64,000 nt of DNA from Bacteroidota bacterium (GTDB lineage: Bacteria; Bacteroidota; Bacteroidia; Bacteroidales; ML635J-15): positions 22,811-86,810 of the forward strand of contig JAKQEK010000406.1 of the NCBI GenBank assembly GCA_029558535.1, read 5' to 3'. This document shows, in pieces, positions 34,000-41,989 of the stretch. The notes beneath the pieces were generated by a model. It made no database searches, was not told where the DNA came from, and saw only the letters and a list, made by a program, of their open reading frames with translations. The translations under genes and the position numbers were made by a program. Each line of letters begins with the position of its first letter. Positions within the stretch are counted from its first letter, which is position 1.

Positions 34000-35829
34000 T
34001 TATAATTTAGGGGATAGCTTTACTTTAACTTTAATTTGTTCGTCTGTTTCAGGCAAACAAACTGTTAGTTTATGAGCATCAAAATTATGATACGGATTAT
34101 CATTAATAAAACATTCCTCTATAAAAATACTGTTTTCGGGTAATATATCAGGTGAAACACGCAAAATATTATCCTTAAAAGCTTTTGGATAAGGTTTAAA
34201 ATATAAAAATAGCGGTTGTTTTGTAATTAATAAATTGATATAAGTTGCTGATAAGAAACAAAGTTCCATACTGTGATAACCACTCATAGAGTGACTTCCT
34301 TTAAATCTTTCGTTACCGAGCAAATATGGAAGCCCATTTGCTAATGTATTAAAATAAACACCTCCATCATCATTATCAAGGAAAAATGCATTATAGAATG
34401 CCGTAACTTCACTCGCATTTTTGCGATATTCATCATTTTTCATAATACCATACAAAATCAAATAAGCCAAAATAGCTTGTTCTTGTTGCCACCATGCTTT
34501 TCGGTCGTGCCAAACAAATTCGTGATTTTTTCCGTTTGGTTTGGTTTCACGTTCAAGAACATCATACCAGCCACCTCTTTGTCTGTCGCAACCGTATTCA
34601 GGCATCAATTCTGCAATTTTTTTTGCAAAGTCAATGTATTCAGGCTTTGATTTCAAAGAGTTCATACGCATCAGATTCCATGCAATTTTAAGATTATGCC
34701 CAACTACAGCTCTGTTTTGCTGCCAACCCCATGATTGGTCTTTACTCCAGTCTTCGAAGAATTTCTCCTGGACAAACGGACTGTTTTCATAATCAGGGAA
34801 ATATTTTGTTATTGTGTCAAAAGTATATTCGAGGAATTTTGCATGTTCGGGGTCTCCTGTTGCCAGAAATAGGTTTATTAAGTATGCAGGTGCATGATCA
34901 CCAACGGAATTCCAGTTTTTACGAGCTCGATTATGCGCTAGAGATTCCGTTCTGGCATCGAGCATTATTGGATCTATATGAGAGAAGTAGCCCTCGCCTT
35001 TCTCATCCTTAAAGAATTTTTCAAATAAAGACAGGGTTTTTTCTATGTCATACATGATTTTAGTATCTCCTGTAATACGCATAGTTTGTGTCGGTCCGGC
35101 CAAAGCATAAATCTGTTCATACATCGGAATGGAATCATAATCGTCGCCAAACTCAGAAGTAAGCAGTTTGGTTTCCTTTTCTCCTTCAACTTTCAATCCG
35201 TGATACCAATAAACAATATCCTCATCCATATCATAAAAACGCATATGGTCACGTAAATACTGTGTACCTTTTTCCGCAGCTTCGAGGAACTCGTCCTTAC
35301 CTGTCAGCATATAAGCAGAAGCAAACCCATAAACCAGTCGGGAAATAGTATCCGTTTCTTGCAAATAATCTCCTTTTTTAGCTCCACCTAAATGAAGCAT
35401 TGTGCGATATCTCTTATAATCAATTGGTTTTTCGGGAAATTCAAATTGCCATTTCAGATAACTTTGTGCAATTGAGTTAATCTGATTTACCCACCAATCC
35501 GGCTCCTCGTGTCTGTAAGTGTTTGGATTTTTACCCGGAAAAACCATCCATTGAACCTGAAAAATTCCCTTAGATTTTCCCTCAACAGGATAAAAACTAC
35601 CATATGCAAAAACCATTTGCTTTGGTATTGCTAAAAGTTTAAACATGTCCCCTGAAGCATCCTGATACTCCTCATTAAGATTGCGAACATATCTGGCAAA
35701 ACAATTATCAGAGATATAAACCAAAAACTCTCTGTTGTCAGAAGTCGTCAGGTTGAAAGTCTTGTCATTTTCATTAAAATTACTGACATAACCTGCAATA
35801 GTGTCCGAAAAAGTAAAATTTATTTCCAT
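34000..35829 (-). CDS. AGE-family sugar epimerase/isomerase-like protein
   Basis: 609 residues. An N-terminal beta domain (~1-115, LTTSDNREFLVYISDNCFARY) precedes an (alpha/alpha)6 barrel (~120-600) of the N-acylglucosamine 2-epimerase (AGE) family: SRLVYGFASAYMLTGKDEFLEAAEKGTQYL, YEQIYALAGPTQTMRITGD, HNLKIAWNLMRM with a conserved His, and HDRKAWWQQEQAILAYLI, all read in short parts. AGE relatives isomerise N-acetylmannosamine, mannose or cellobiose. The extra N-terminal domain and long C-terminal tail are unlike the ~400-residue enzymes, so substrate is open. It lies 31 bases upstream of STAS copy 2 and 36 below the VOC gene. No signal peptide, so cytoplasmic. Confidence 0.8.
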   Translation of the reverse strand: MEINFTFSDTIAGYVSNFNENDKTFNLTTSDNREFLVYISDNCFARYVRNLNEEYQDASGDMFKLLAIPKQMVFAYGSFYPVEGKSKGIFQVQWMVFPGKNPNTYRHEEPDWWVNQINSIAQSYLKWQFEFPEKPIDYKRYRTMLHLGGAKKGDYLQETDTISRLVYGFASAYMLTGKDEFLEAAEKGTQYLRDHMRFYDMDEDIVYWYHGLKVEGEKETKLLTSEFGDDYDSIPMYEQIYALAGPTQTMRITGDTKIMYDIEKTLSLFEKFFKDEKGEGYFSHIDPIMLDARTESLAHNRARKNWNSVGDHAPAYLINLFLATGDPEHAKFLEYTFDTITKYFPDYENSPFVQEKFFEDWSKDQSWGWQQNRAVVGHNLKIAWNLMRMNSLKSKPEYIDFAKKIAELMPEYGCDRQRGGWYDVLERETKPNGKNHEFVWHDRKAWWQQEQAILAYLILYGIMKNDEYRKNASEVTAFYNAFFLDNDDGGVYFNTLANGLPYLLGNERFKGSHSMSGYHSMELCFLSATYINLLITKQPLFLYFKPYPKAFKDNILRVSPDILPENSIFIEECFINDNPYHNFDAHKLTVCLPETDEQIKVKVKLSPKL

Positions 35830-35865
35830 TATTTTTATAATTATTTTAATTCTTAAATATTTATA

Positions 35866-36270
35866 TTAATCTTCATAACCTTGACTTAATTCAATAATAT
35901 TGCCCTCCGGATCTTTAATCCAAACTACACGCCATCCCTTATCGTTTAATGTTTTAGGACCTAGGGTAATTATCGCATCCGTTCCCATTTCTTCTAATTT
36001 TTTATCAATATTGGCAACCGAGAAAGCAATATGTCTCCAACCTGGATAATGACAACCATCTTCATTTGGCATTTCTATTGGGTTATTCTCTTCTGACTGA
36101 AATAATTCTAAACATATATTATTACTATCCTTTATAAAAACTATCTCTCTAGAGTTTGATCCAATAATAGTTTTTATTCTTTTAAACCCAAAATACTTAG
36201 AATAAAAATTCTCAAAAACTGCAGGGTTTTTACAAGTGACGCCGATATGTAAAAGTGATGTCTCTATCAT
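35866..36270 (-). CDS. VOC-family (glyoxalase/dioxygenase-like) protein
   Basis: 134 residues, two beta-alpha-beta-beta-beta modules. All four usual metal ligands are present: H8 (LLHIGVTCKNP), E55 (CLELFQ), H80 (GWRHIAFSV) and E127 (NIIELSQG), so it can bind a divalent metal and is more likely an enzyme than an antibiotic-binding protein. Specific activity (glyoxalase I, epimerase or dioxygenase) cannot be told. It lies 6 bases after the lipoprotein hydrolase gene. The DJ-1 proteins further up also belong to folds with glyoxalase members, which suggests, weakly, carbonyl detoxification. Confidence 0.88.
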   Translation of the reverse strand: MIETSLLHIGVTCKNPAVFENFYSKYFGFKRIKTIIGSNSREIVFIKDSNNICLELFQSEENNPIEMPNEDGCHYPGWRHIAFSVANIDKKLEEMGTDAIITLGPKTLNDKGWRVVWIKDPEGNIIELSQGYED

Positions 36271-36276
36271 ATAAAA

Positions 36277-37314
36277 CTATTTCGTTCTTTCAATAAAGAA
36301 AACCACGGCATTCGTAAATTCTACAGGTTCTGTCACAAACGGGTAATGTCCAGAATGTTCACAAATAACCAATGTTTTATCTGATGAGCCAACAAGGTTA
36401 ATATAGTCTTCCCCCATAAGCTGCTTTGAGCAATTAACATCGAAACCGCCCCAAATTGCTACAGTTGGAATAGTAATTTGTGACAGTTTGTCAGAATAGT
36501 CAGTTTCCCAAAATATTTCTTTCAGGTAATCTTCTTTTGCCCAAAGTGATGACCAATTTGACAAATAACTAAAAAAGGAGTAATTGCCGAAAAACGTTGT
36601 AGGATCAATCAAAGTAAACAAATTAACGCTATCAATTTTAGCTGTTGCGTCACCGCACAAAAGCGAAAGTGCAGAAAAATCAGCTATTGTTGTTATTTCG
36701 TTATGACTTTCACAGAAATCCAAAGCTTCCTGCCAGATAGGATCTGTATTCCCTTTTGCGATTTCAATATCAGCTCGTTTTTTCAATTCTATTAATTGAT
36801 AATCCTTAACTGATTTGAGTTTATGTGCTCCGTCAATGTTAATAAAACCCTGAAAATCGTCTTGATTATTTGCTTCGGCAAGATATGCTGCCGAAAAACC
36901 GCCACCACAACTATGTCCCATCAAATAAAATTTGAATCCATCATCGTATCTGGTTTTTAATACTTTGACAACCTTTCCCAAATCATCAAGATAACGTTCA
37001 ACTGTAAAAACGCCACTGTTGTTACCTTGAGTAGAACCACTATTTCCCTGATCCCATAAAGCAATGGCGTAATGTGTTTTAAGTTGTTCAATGTTTTTTT
37101 CGAAAATCCAGCTTCCTTCACCCGGACCACCATGAACAAAAAGAATAATTACCTTTGATTCGGTATTACCGACAACTTTAACAAGCATATCATTTCCATT
37201 ACTGCGAACAGCAAACAGATCATTTGCATCTGATGATATTAGTGCTTCATCTTTTGAGCATGAACTTAAAAATATTATAGTTAGAATAAAAAGTCCTAAT
37301 ATTTGTGTTTTCAT
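36277..37314 (-). CDS. Alpha/beta-hydrolase lipoprotein
   Basis: 345 residues from MKTQILGLFI (37314). This start puts LSSC (Cys19) at the correct distance for a lipobox and avoids overlap with the previous gene; a start 10 codons up is open. The hydrolase fold carries the oxyanion motif HGGPG, the nucleophile elbow GHSCGG, AIWGGFDVNCS with the catalytic Asp and HSGHYPFVTEPVEF with the catalytic His. HGGPG plus GHSxGG resembles the proline-iminopeptidase group (S33). Anchored to the envelope by its lipid. Substrate unknown. Confidence 0.85.
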   Translation of the reverse strand: MKTQILGLFILTIIFLSSCSKDEALISSDANDLFAVRSNGNDMLVKVVGNTESKVIILFVHGGPGEGSWIFEKNIEQLKTHYAIALWDQGNSGSTQGNNSGVFTVERYLDDLGKVVKVLKTRYDDGFKFYLMGHSCGGGFSAAYLAEANNQDDFQGFINIDGAHKLKSVKDYQLIELKKRADIEIAKGNTDPIWQEALDFCESHNEITTIADFSALSLLCGDATAKIDSVNLFTLIDPTTFFGNYSFFSYLSNWSSLWAKEDYLKEIFWETDYSDKLSQITIPTVAIWGGFDVNCSKQLMGEDYINLVGSSDKTLVICEHSGHYPFVTEPVEFTNAVVFFIERTK

Positions 37315-37318
37315 AACT

Positions 37319-37972
37319 TTAGTTTTTTGATTTGTGATATTCATTAATCTCTTTTTGGAATGGCAATGAAGTTCTTAACCCTAACTCTGCCATAATATGA
37401 ATAAGCGACCCTCCATTATAGGGAAACTGAACAAGAGGCTTTAATCTAACAAATGTACTTAATGGTAATTCTTCATTAGCTTTAGAAAAATCCCAGCCGG
37501 CTTCTAACGAAAAAGCTATATTTCCATAAAAATACCCACCGGCAACAGTTGAGACTTCGCCATTTTCTTCAACATTGTATGTTGTACCGTGAATAAATGT
37601 TCTCATAAGTCCCAAATCTACTTGAATTCCTGTAATGAAACCACTTTGACGAGTTTTTCGCAAACCTATTCCTGAAGAAAGAATTAATGCAGAATTATAA
37701 CCCTTGTGATTATACCAACCTAAATTTATTGGATTATACAATGTTTTTTCTACAATTTTGGAATTTTTCTTTGTTAGATAAGTCTTTTTCAGACTATTCT
37801 CAAATGTAATATTTAAACCCGGTTTCGTACCTAAATAATCGCCCATATAAGATAGCGAAACAGGTAAATTGTAAAGTACTTTTTCTCCGTATTCCGAAGA
37901 CTTCTGCGCCATTAACATTGTTGTGCTTAAAATAAGTATAAGAACAACGAAATCTCTTTTAATCATCTCCAT
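37319..37972 (-). CDS. Exported protein, probable outer-membrane beta structure
   Basis: 217 residues. The signal peptide (VLILILSTTMLMAQ) is followed by ~190 residues of alternating strands, with repeats of 'YNLPVSLSYMGDYLGTKPGLNITFENSL', 'NSALILSSGIGLRKTRQSGFITGIQVDLGLMRTF' and 'GNIAFSLEAGWDFSKANEELPLSTFVRLKPLVQFPYNGG' that look like a small 8-strand barrel. It does not end in the terminal Phe usual for barrels (ends SKN). No family recognised. It sits 1 base below the DUF1566 gene and 4 above the hydrolase gene. It is the only exported barrel-like protein in the run, so it could link the cytoplasmic genes to the cell surface. Confidence 0.7.
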   Translation of the reverse strand: MEMIKRDFVVLILILSTTMLMAQKSSEYGEKVLYNLPVSLSYMGDYLGTKPGLNITFENSLKKTYLTKKNSKIVEKTLYNPINLGWYNHKGYNSALILSSGIGLRKTRQSGFITGIQVDLGLMRTFIHGTTYNVEENGEVSTVAGGYFYGNIAFSLEAGWDFSKANEELPLSTFVRLKPLVQFPYNGGSLIHIMAELGLRTSLPFQKEINEYHKSKN

Positions 37973-37973
37973 A

Positions 37974-39956
37974 TTATATATTTTTAATAATTATATTTCT
38001 TACCGGTTTAAAACAATACTTACCGTATTTTTTATCAGCATAATAACCATCGTAGCCAAACTGAAAATTCACTCCCCACCCAAAAGTTGCCATAAACGTT
38101 GTCGAAGACCAGTAAAAGCCCAAAGGTTTTGTTTTTATTCCAGGGAAAACATCTTTATTATACCAATTTCCATCCGGGCACAAAAGATTTACTAGGCTTG
38201 CAATTTCTTTGATTGAAGGTAATCTCCAATCATGATAATCTCCCAACTCAAGATTTTCACAAAATTGTAATGCATCGATTAGTGACATTTCGCCTGGCTC
38301 ATCCTGCATCCACATAAGGCCTGTATTTACATCCGTAACAGTTTTATCCTTATTAACAATCAAATTGTATTTTTGCGGATTTCCAAAAATTGGATTGAAT
38401 CCCCCACGAACAGCTCTAACCGGATAAAACTTGTGATTAGAATAACAAATACTACAACCATAACCAAAATACACTCCCCACTGCATGTTTTTATTAGGAG
38501 CATAACTATCGTCAGACCAATAAAACTCTGTTTTTGTTTCAGGAAATAATTGAGTGTTTACTGCGGGAATTTCATCGTTGTATAGAACAATTGAACGTAA
38601 TTCCTCGCGATTTGGCATTCTCCAGTCAGAGAAGCCCCCAAAATTACATTTATTCAGATTATTTATATGCCCGTAAGCCTCTTTGAGATTATACAATGCC
38701 TTGTCATTATTTACAGCATCTTTTTCAGGAGATTTTAATTCCCACATAAGACCTGTATTATTATCTTTTGTCATTAGCCATTCCCGATTATTATTAACTT
38801 GATTGTCAAGCAGTTTTCCACCAAAACCTATCTTTTGATAACTACATGGATTAATAATATTATCTCCATTCTGTCCTTCAAAGGAAGTGTTTTTTGTTGA
38901 TTTAAGGTAATTGCCTTGGTTGTCAAAACATTCTGTTTGTCCTGTATCCGGAAACAAAAATTTTGGTGAAGCCTGCCTTGTTTCAACATTCCTTACCGCA
39001 CGTGACAATAACGGAGACATTTTTCCCGCATAATAGCCATCATATCCATAATTAAAATTTGTTACCCAAACAAAATCACCATTAAATACACTTGATGAAA
39101 AATAATGAAGTAAAGGTGGAACCAAATTATCAACAGGGAAGAAATCCTTATAATACCACCATCCTTCGTTTCTTTCCAGATTTAAAATTGTATTTAGTTC
39201 TTTAATATTTGGTAATCGCCAATCATTGTGTCCCGCAAGTTCAAGTTTATGACAGTATTTTAATGTTTCAAACCAGTTCATACGAGGATTGTCCCCTTGT
39301 TGCCACATTAGCCCTGTAATTTTATCCGTAACAGTTCCATCACCATTATCAACAAAACGCGAAATGCCGGCTTTACCAAAATTTTCATCATAGCCTGCTC
39401 TTACTGCAATAGCATACTGTTTAGACTGCTTACTAACAGCAGTTGCACTTCCAAAACCGGTAAAAATACCCCAACCCATGCAATCCTGCATTTGATAAGT
39501 TTCGGCACACCAATATAAGCCAATCTTAATGTTGTAAAAATAATCTGTATTAATAGCAGGATTCATTTTTCCATAATCAATTATCGAACGAAGTTCATCT
39601 TTGTGTGGCAACCTCCAGTCATTGAAACCTCCATAGTTTGCCTTATTTAGATTATTGATGTAGTCTATTAAAGCTTCTTCCTGAGTATATTTGCTTTCTA
39701 CGTAATTCACTGCACCTTTATCAATTGATTTTATTTCCCAAATTAGTCCTGTATTATTATCTTTTACACATTTTGCTGATTTTTTTTCTGTTATATCTTC
39801 TTCATTATCAGTAAGTAATGTATAACTTAATGGATTCAAAGGATTTTTTCCGTCTTGCAGTGATAGGAAGTTGTCATTGTCAGGGAAAATTATTTTCCCT
39901 GCCTCATCATAACAGTGATTAATTCCTGTGTCAGGGAATTTGAACTTTGTACTCAT
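37974..39956 (-). CDS. Tandem DUF1566 (Lcl-type) protein without signal peptide
   Basis: 660 residues from the ATG at 39956 (the frame is open 15 codons further up, overlapping the upstream gene). It is two super-repeats of ~330 residues, each of two DUF1566 units with 'FPDTGxxxCxDxxG', 'DNNTGLIWEIKS', 'NYGGFNDWRLPHKDELRSI', 'FVDNGDGTVTDKITGLMW' and 'AGHNDWRLPNIKELNTILN'. DUF1566 is a C-type-lectin-like fold, often in secreted adhesins, but this copy has no signal peptide. The conserved WRLP tetrad in all four units is intact. Part of a block of four such repeat proteins. Role unknown; a ligand-binding or scaffold function is the fair guess. Confidence 0.85.
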   Translation of the reverse strand: MSTKFKFPDTGINHCYDEAGKIIFPDNDNFLSLQDGKNPLNPLSYTLLTDNEEDITEKKSAKCVKDNNTGLIWEIKSIDKGAVNYVESKYTQEEALIDYINNLNKANYGGFNDWRLPHKDELRSIIDYGKMNPAINTDYFYNIKIGLYWCAETYQMQDCMGWGIFTGFGSATAVSKQSKQYAIAVRAGYDENFGKAGISRFVDNGDGTVTDKITGLMWQQGDNPRMNWFETLKYCHKLELAGHNDWRLPNIKELNTILNLERNEGWWYYKDFFPVDNLVPPLLHYFSSSVFNGDFVWVTNFNYGYDGYYAGKMSPLLSRAVRNVETRQASPKFLFPDTGQTECFDNQGNYLKSTKNTSFEGQNGDNIINPCSYQKIGFGGKLLDNQVNNNREWLMTKDNNTGLMWELKSPEKDAVNNDKALYNLKEAYGHINNLNKCNFGGFSDWRMPNREELRSIVLYNDEIPAVNTQLFPETKTEFYWSDDSYAPNKNMQWGVYFGYGCSICYSNHKFYPVRAVRGGFNPIFGNPQKYNLIVNKDKTVTDVNTGLMWMQDEPGEMSLIDALQFCENLELGDYHDWRLPSIKEIASLVNLLCPDGNWYNKDVFPGIKTKPLGFYWSSTTFMATFGWGVNFQFGYDGYYADKKYGKYCFKPVRNIIIKNI

Positions 39957-39963
39957 AATTAAG

Positions 39964-40953
39964 TTATTTAGTGTTTTTCCAAATATATTCACCTTGTTCA
40001 TTAATAAACCCTATAATATTATCTTTTAAAGTATATGCGACACCACCCGAAAAGCCCAATGCCATATCATAAACAGCATCAATAATAACTTTACCTGTCA
40101 TATCAATATAACCCCATTTCTTATTTTTTGAAAATCCGCATAATCCTTCTGTAAAAACCAAAACTGAATCAAACTGAAAGTCAATTACAGTTTTACCATT
40201 TTTATCAATAAACCCCCACAATCCGTTTTTTGTCACTCCTGCAAAACCTTCAGAATATACATTTGCCATACCAAATTGAGGTTCAACCAACCATTTGCCA
40301 TCATGTCCAATAAAACCCCATAAACCGTCCAAACATACAGGAGCAGCATTCTCACAATAAAAATAGAATAGTTTTGTTTGTTCTTTAAAATCTTTATAAA
40401 TCGGAGAAACGATTGATTTTCCATATTTATTGAGTATTCCCCATTTGTCATTTTTCTTATAAAAACAAAATCCCTCTGCAAAAATACTCAAGTCCTCAAA
40501 CTTTTCATCGGTCAACAATTGTCCCGATTTATCAATAATTTGCCATTTTTCGCCGATTTTAACAGAAGCATAACCTTCACTAAAGCCGGTAACCATATCA
40601 AATATAGGCTCGATCTGATATTGTCCTTCTGTATTAATAAAACCCCATTTTCCATTTTGGTAATCCTTAACCCCTGCCAAACCTTCGAAAAACATTTGCG
40701 AATCGCCAAACTTTGGTTTAATTAGCAGTTTCCCCCTAACATCAACAAACCCCCACTTATCGTCCAGCATTATAGCAGCAGATTCTTCGGTAAAAAAGAA
40801 AACTTTATCAAATTCAGCATCTATAGCTGATTTACCGTCAGGAGTTATAAATCCCCATTTGTCATTTACTTTGACCGGAGCTAAACCATTATAATTAAAA
40901 TATGGTAGTCCACCAAGTAGTTTTAATCGTTTTTCAAGATGCTGATTTAACAT
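39964..40953 (-). CDS. WG-repeat protein, copy 2
   Basis: 329 residues from MLNQHLEKRL (40953), chosen because it leaves a 10-base gap to the upstream gene; an in-frame ATG at 40995 overlaps it. It consists almost wholly of eight or nine ~40-residue WG beta-repeats: KWGFITPDGKSAIDAEFD, KWGFVDVRGKLLIKPKFG, KWGFINTEGQYQIEPIFD, LWGFIDKNGKTVIDFQFD, KWGYIDMTGKVIIDAVYD, each ending in an FSEGLA-type strand. No signal peptide. WG repeats are thought to form solenoid or propeller surfaces for binding. Paralogous to the 333-residue protein next to it. Confidence 0.88.
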   Translation of the reverse strand: MLNQHLEKRLKLLGGLPYFNYNGLAPVKVNDKWGFITPDGKSAIDAEFDKVFFFTEESAAIMLDDKWGFVDVRGKLLIKPKFGDSQMFFEGLAGVKDYQNGKWGFINTEGQYQIEPIFDMVTGFSEGYASVKIGEKWQIIDKSGQLLTDEKFEDLSIFAEGFCFYKKNDKWGILNKYGKSIVSPIYKDFKEQTKLFYFYCENAAPVCLDGLWGFIGHDGKWLVEPQFGMANVYSEGFAGVTKNGLWGFIDKNGKTVIDFQFDSVLVFTEGLCGFSKNKKWGYIDMTGKVIIDAVYDMALGFSGGVAYTLKDNIIGFINEQGEYIWKNTK

Positions 40954-40963
40954 AATGTACTTT

Positions 40964-41965
40964 TTATGGTTCAATAAATAGAATTTTACCCTCACCTGTT
41001 AAATATTGTCTTTTACCATCTAATATTGCACAGGTAACATTGTCGAAAACACCAAAAGACATATCATATTTCGGTTCAACAAGAAATTTCCCTTTTGTGT
41101 CGAGATATCCCCATTTTCCATCAATTTTGGCACTTGCAATACCACTGCCAAAAGGATGAACTTGATCGAACAATGGTTCAATTACAATATTTCCTGATAA
41201 GTCAATAAAACCCCATTTCATATTTGATCCAATAAAGCCCCCTAATCCTTCAGAAAAAAGCAATCCTGCAAATAAGTTTAAAGGAATAACTTCCTTACCG
41301 GATTTGTCAATAAATCCAAATTTCATATTATTACAAACTGCTGCCAGTCCTTCTGAAAAAGGATAAACACTATCATAAACAGTATCGACAACTATTTCGC
41401 CCAAAGTATTAATAAATCCCCATTTTTCGGCAACCTGAACGCAAGCAAGTCCTTCTGTAAATGACATATAATACAACATATCCGACAATATCTTTGGACG
41501 TTTCCATTTAATATCAATCACTAACTCACCTTTTACATTAATAAAGCCCCATAATTCACCTTTTTTAACGGGAGCCAAGCCTTCGTTGAAAACCCCTATT
41601 TCGTCAAATTCAAAAGGAACAATCAAATCCCCAAAATTATTGATGACTCCTGCTTTATTATTCTTATAAACGGCAGCTCTGGAGTCTGAGAAACCTAAAA
41701 CTTTATCGTACTGACAATCAACAAGAATTTTTCCATTATTATCAACCCAACCCCACTTTCCGTTTTTCATAACAGCAGCCGAGTTTTCACAAAATATTTT
41801 TGCTGCATCAAATTCTGGAGTAATTGCAATTTCACCATTGCGGTCAATATAACCCCATTTATTATTTACACATACAGCTCCACGATCTTCATAAAAATAT
41901 TCAGCAAAACCTCCTGTAATACGAAATTTTTGAAATAATCTATCGGTTTTATTTAGTTCTTTCAT
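40964..41965 (-). CDS. WG-repeat protein, copy 1
   Basis: 333 residues, no signal peptide. About seven WG units: KWGYIDRNGEIAITPEFD, KWGWVDNNGKILVDCQYD, LWGFINVKGELVIDIKW, KWGFINTLGEIVVDTVYD, KFGFIDKSGKEVIPLN, KWGFIDLSGNIVIEPLFD, KWGYLDTKGKFLVEPKYD. The two adjoining WG genes arose by duplication and then diverged (different unit number, different loop lengths). It is 24 bases below the FGE-like gene and 10 above its copy, so all are in one transcription unit. Confidence 0.88.
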   Translation of the reverse strand: MKELNKTDRLFQKFRITGGFAEYFYEDRGAVCVNNKWGYIDRNGEIAITPEFDAAKIFCENSAAVMKNGKWGWVDNNGKILVDCQYDKVLGFSDSRAAVYKNNKAGVINNFGDLIVPFEFDEIGVFNEGLAPVKKGELWGFINVKGELVIDIKWKRPKILSDMLYYMSFTEGLACVQVAEKWGFINTLGEIVVDTVYDSVYPFSEGLAAVCNNMKFGFIDKSGKEVIPLNLFAGLLFSEGLGGFIGSNMKWGFIDLSGNIVIEPLFDQVHPFGSGIASAKIDGKWGYLDTKGKFLVEPKYDMSFGVFDNVTCAILDGKRQYLTGEGKILFIEP

Positions 41966-41989
41966 TTTATTATATTTATTAAAATCTAT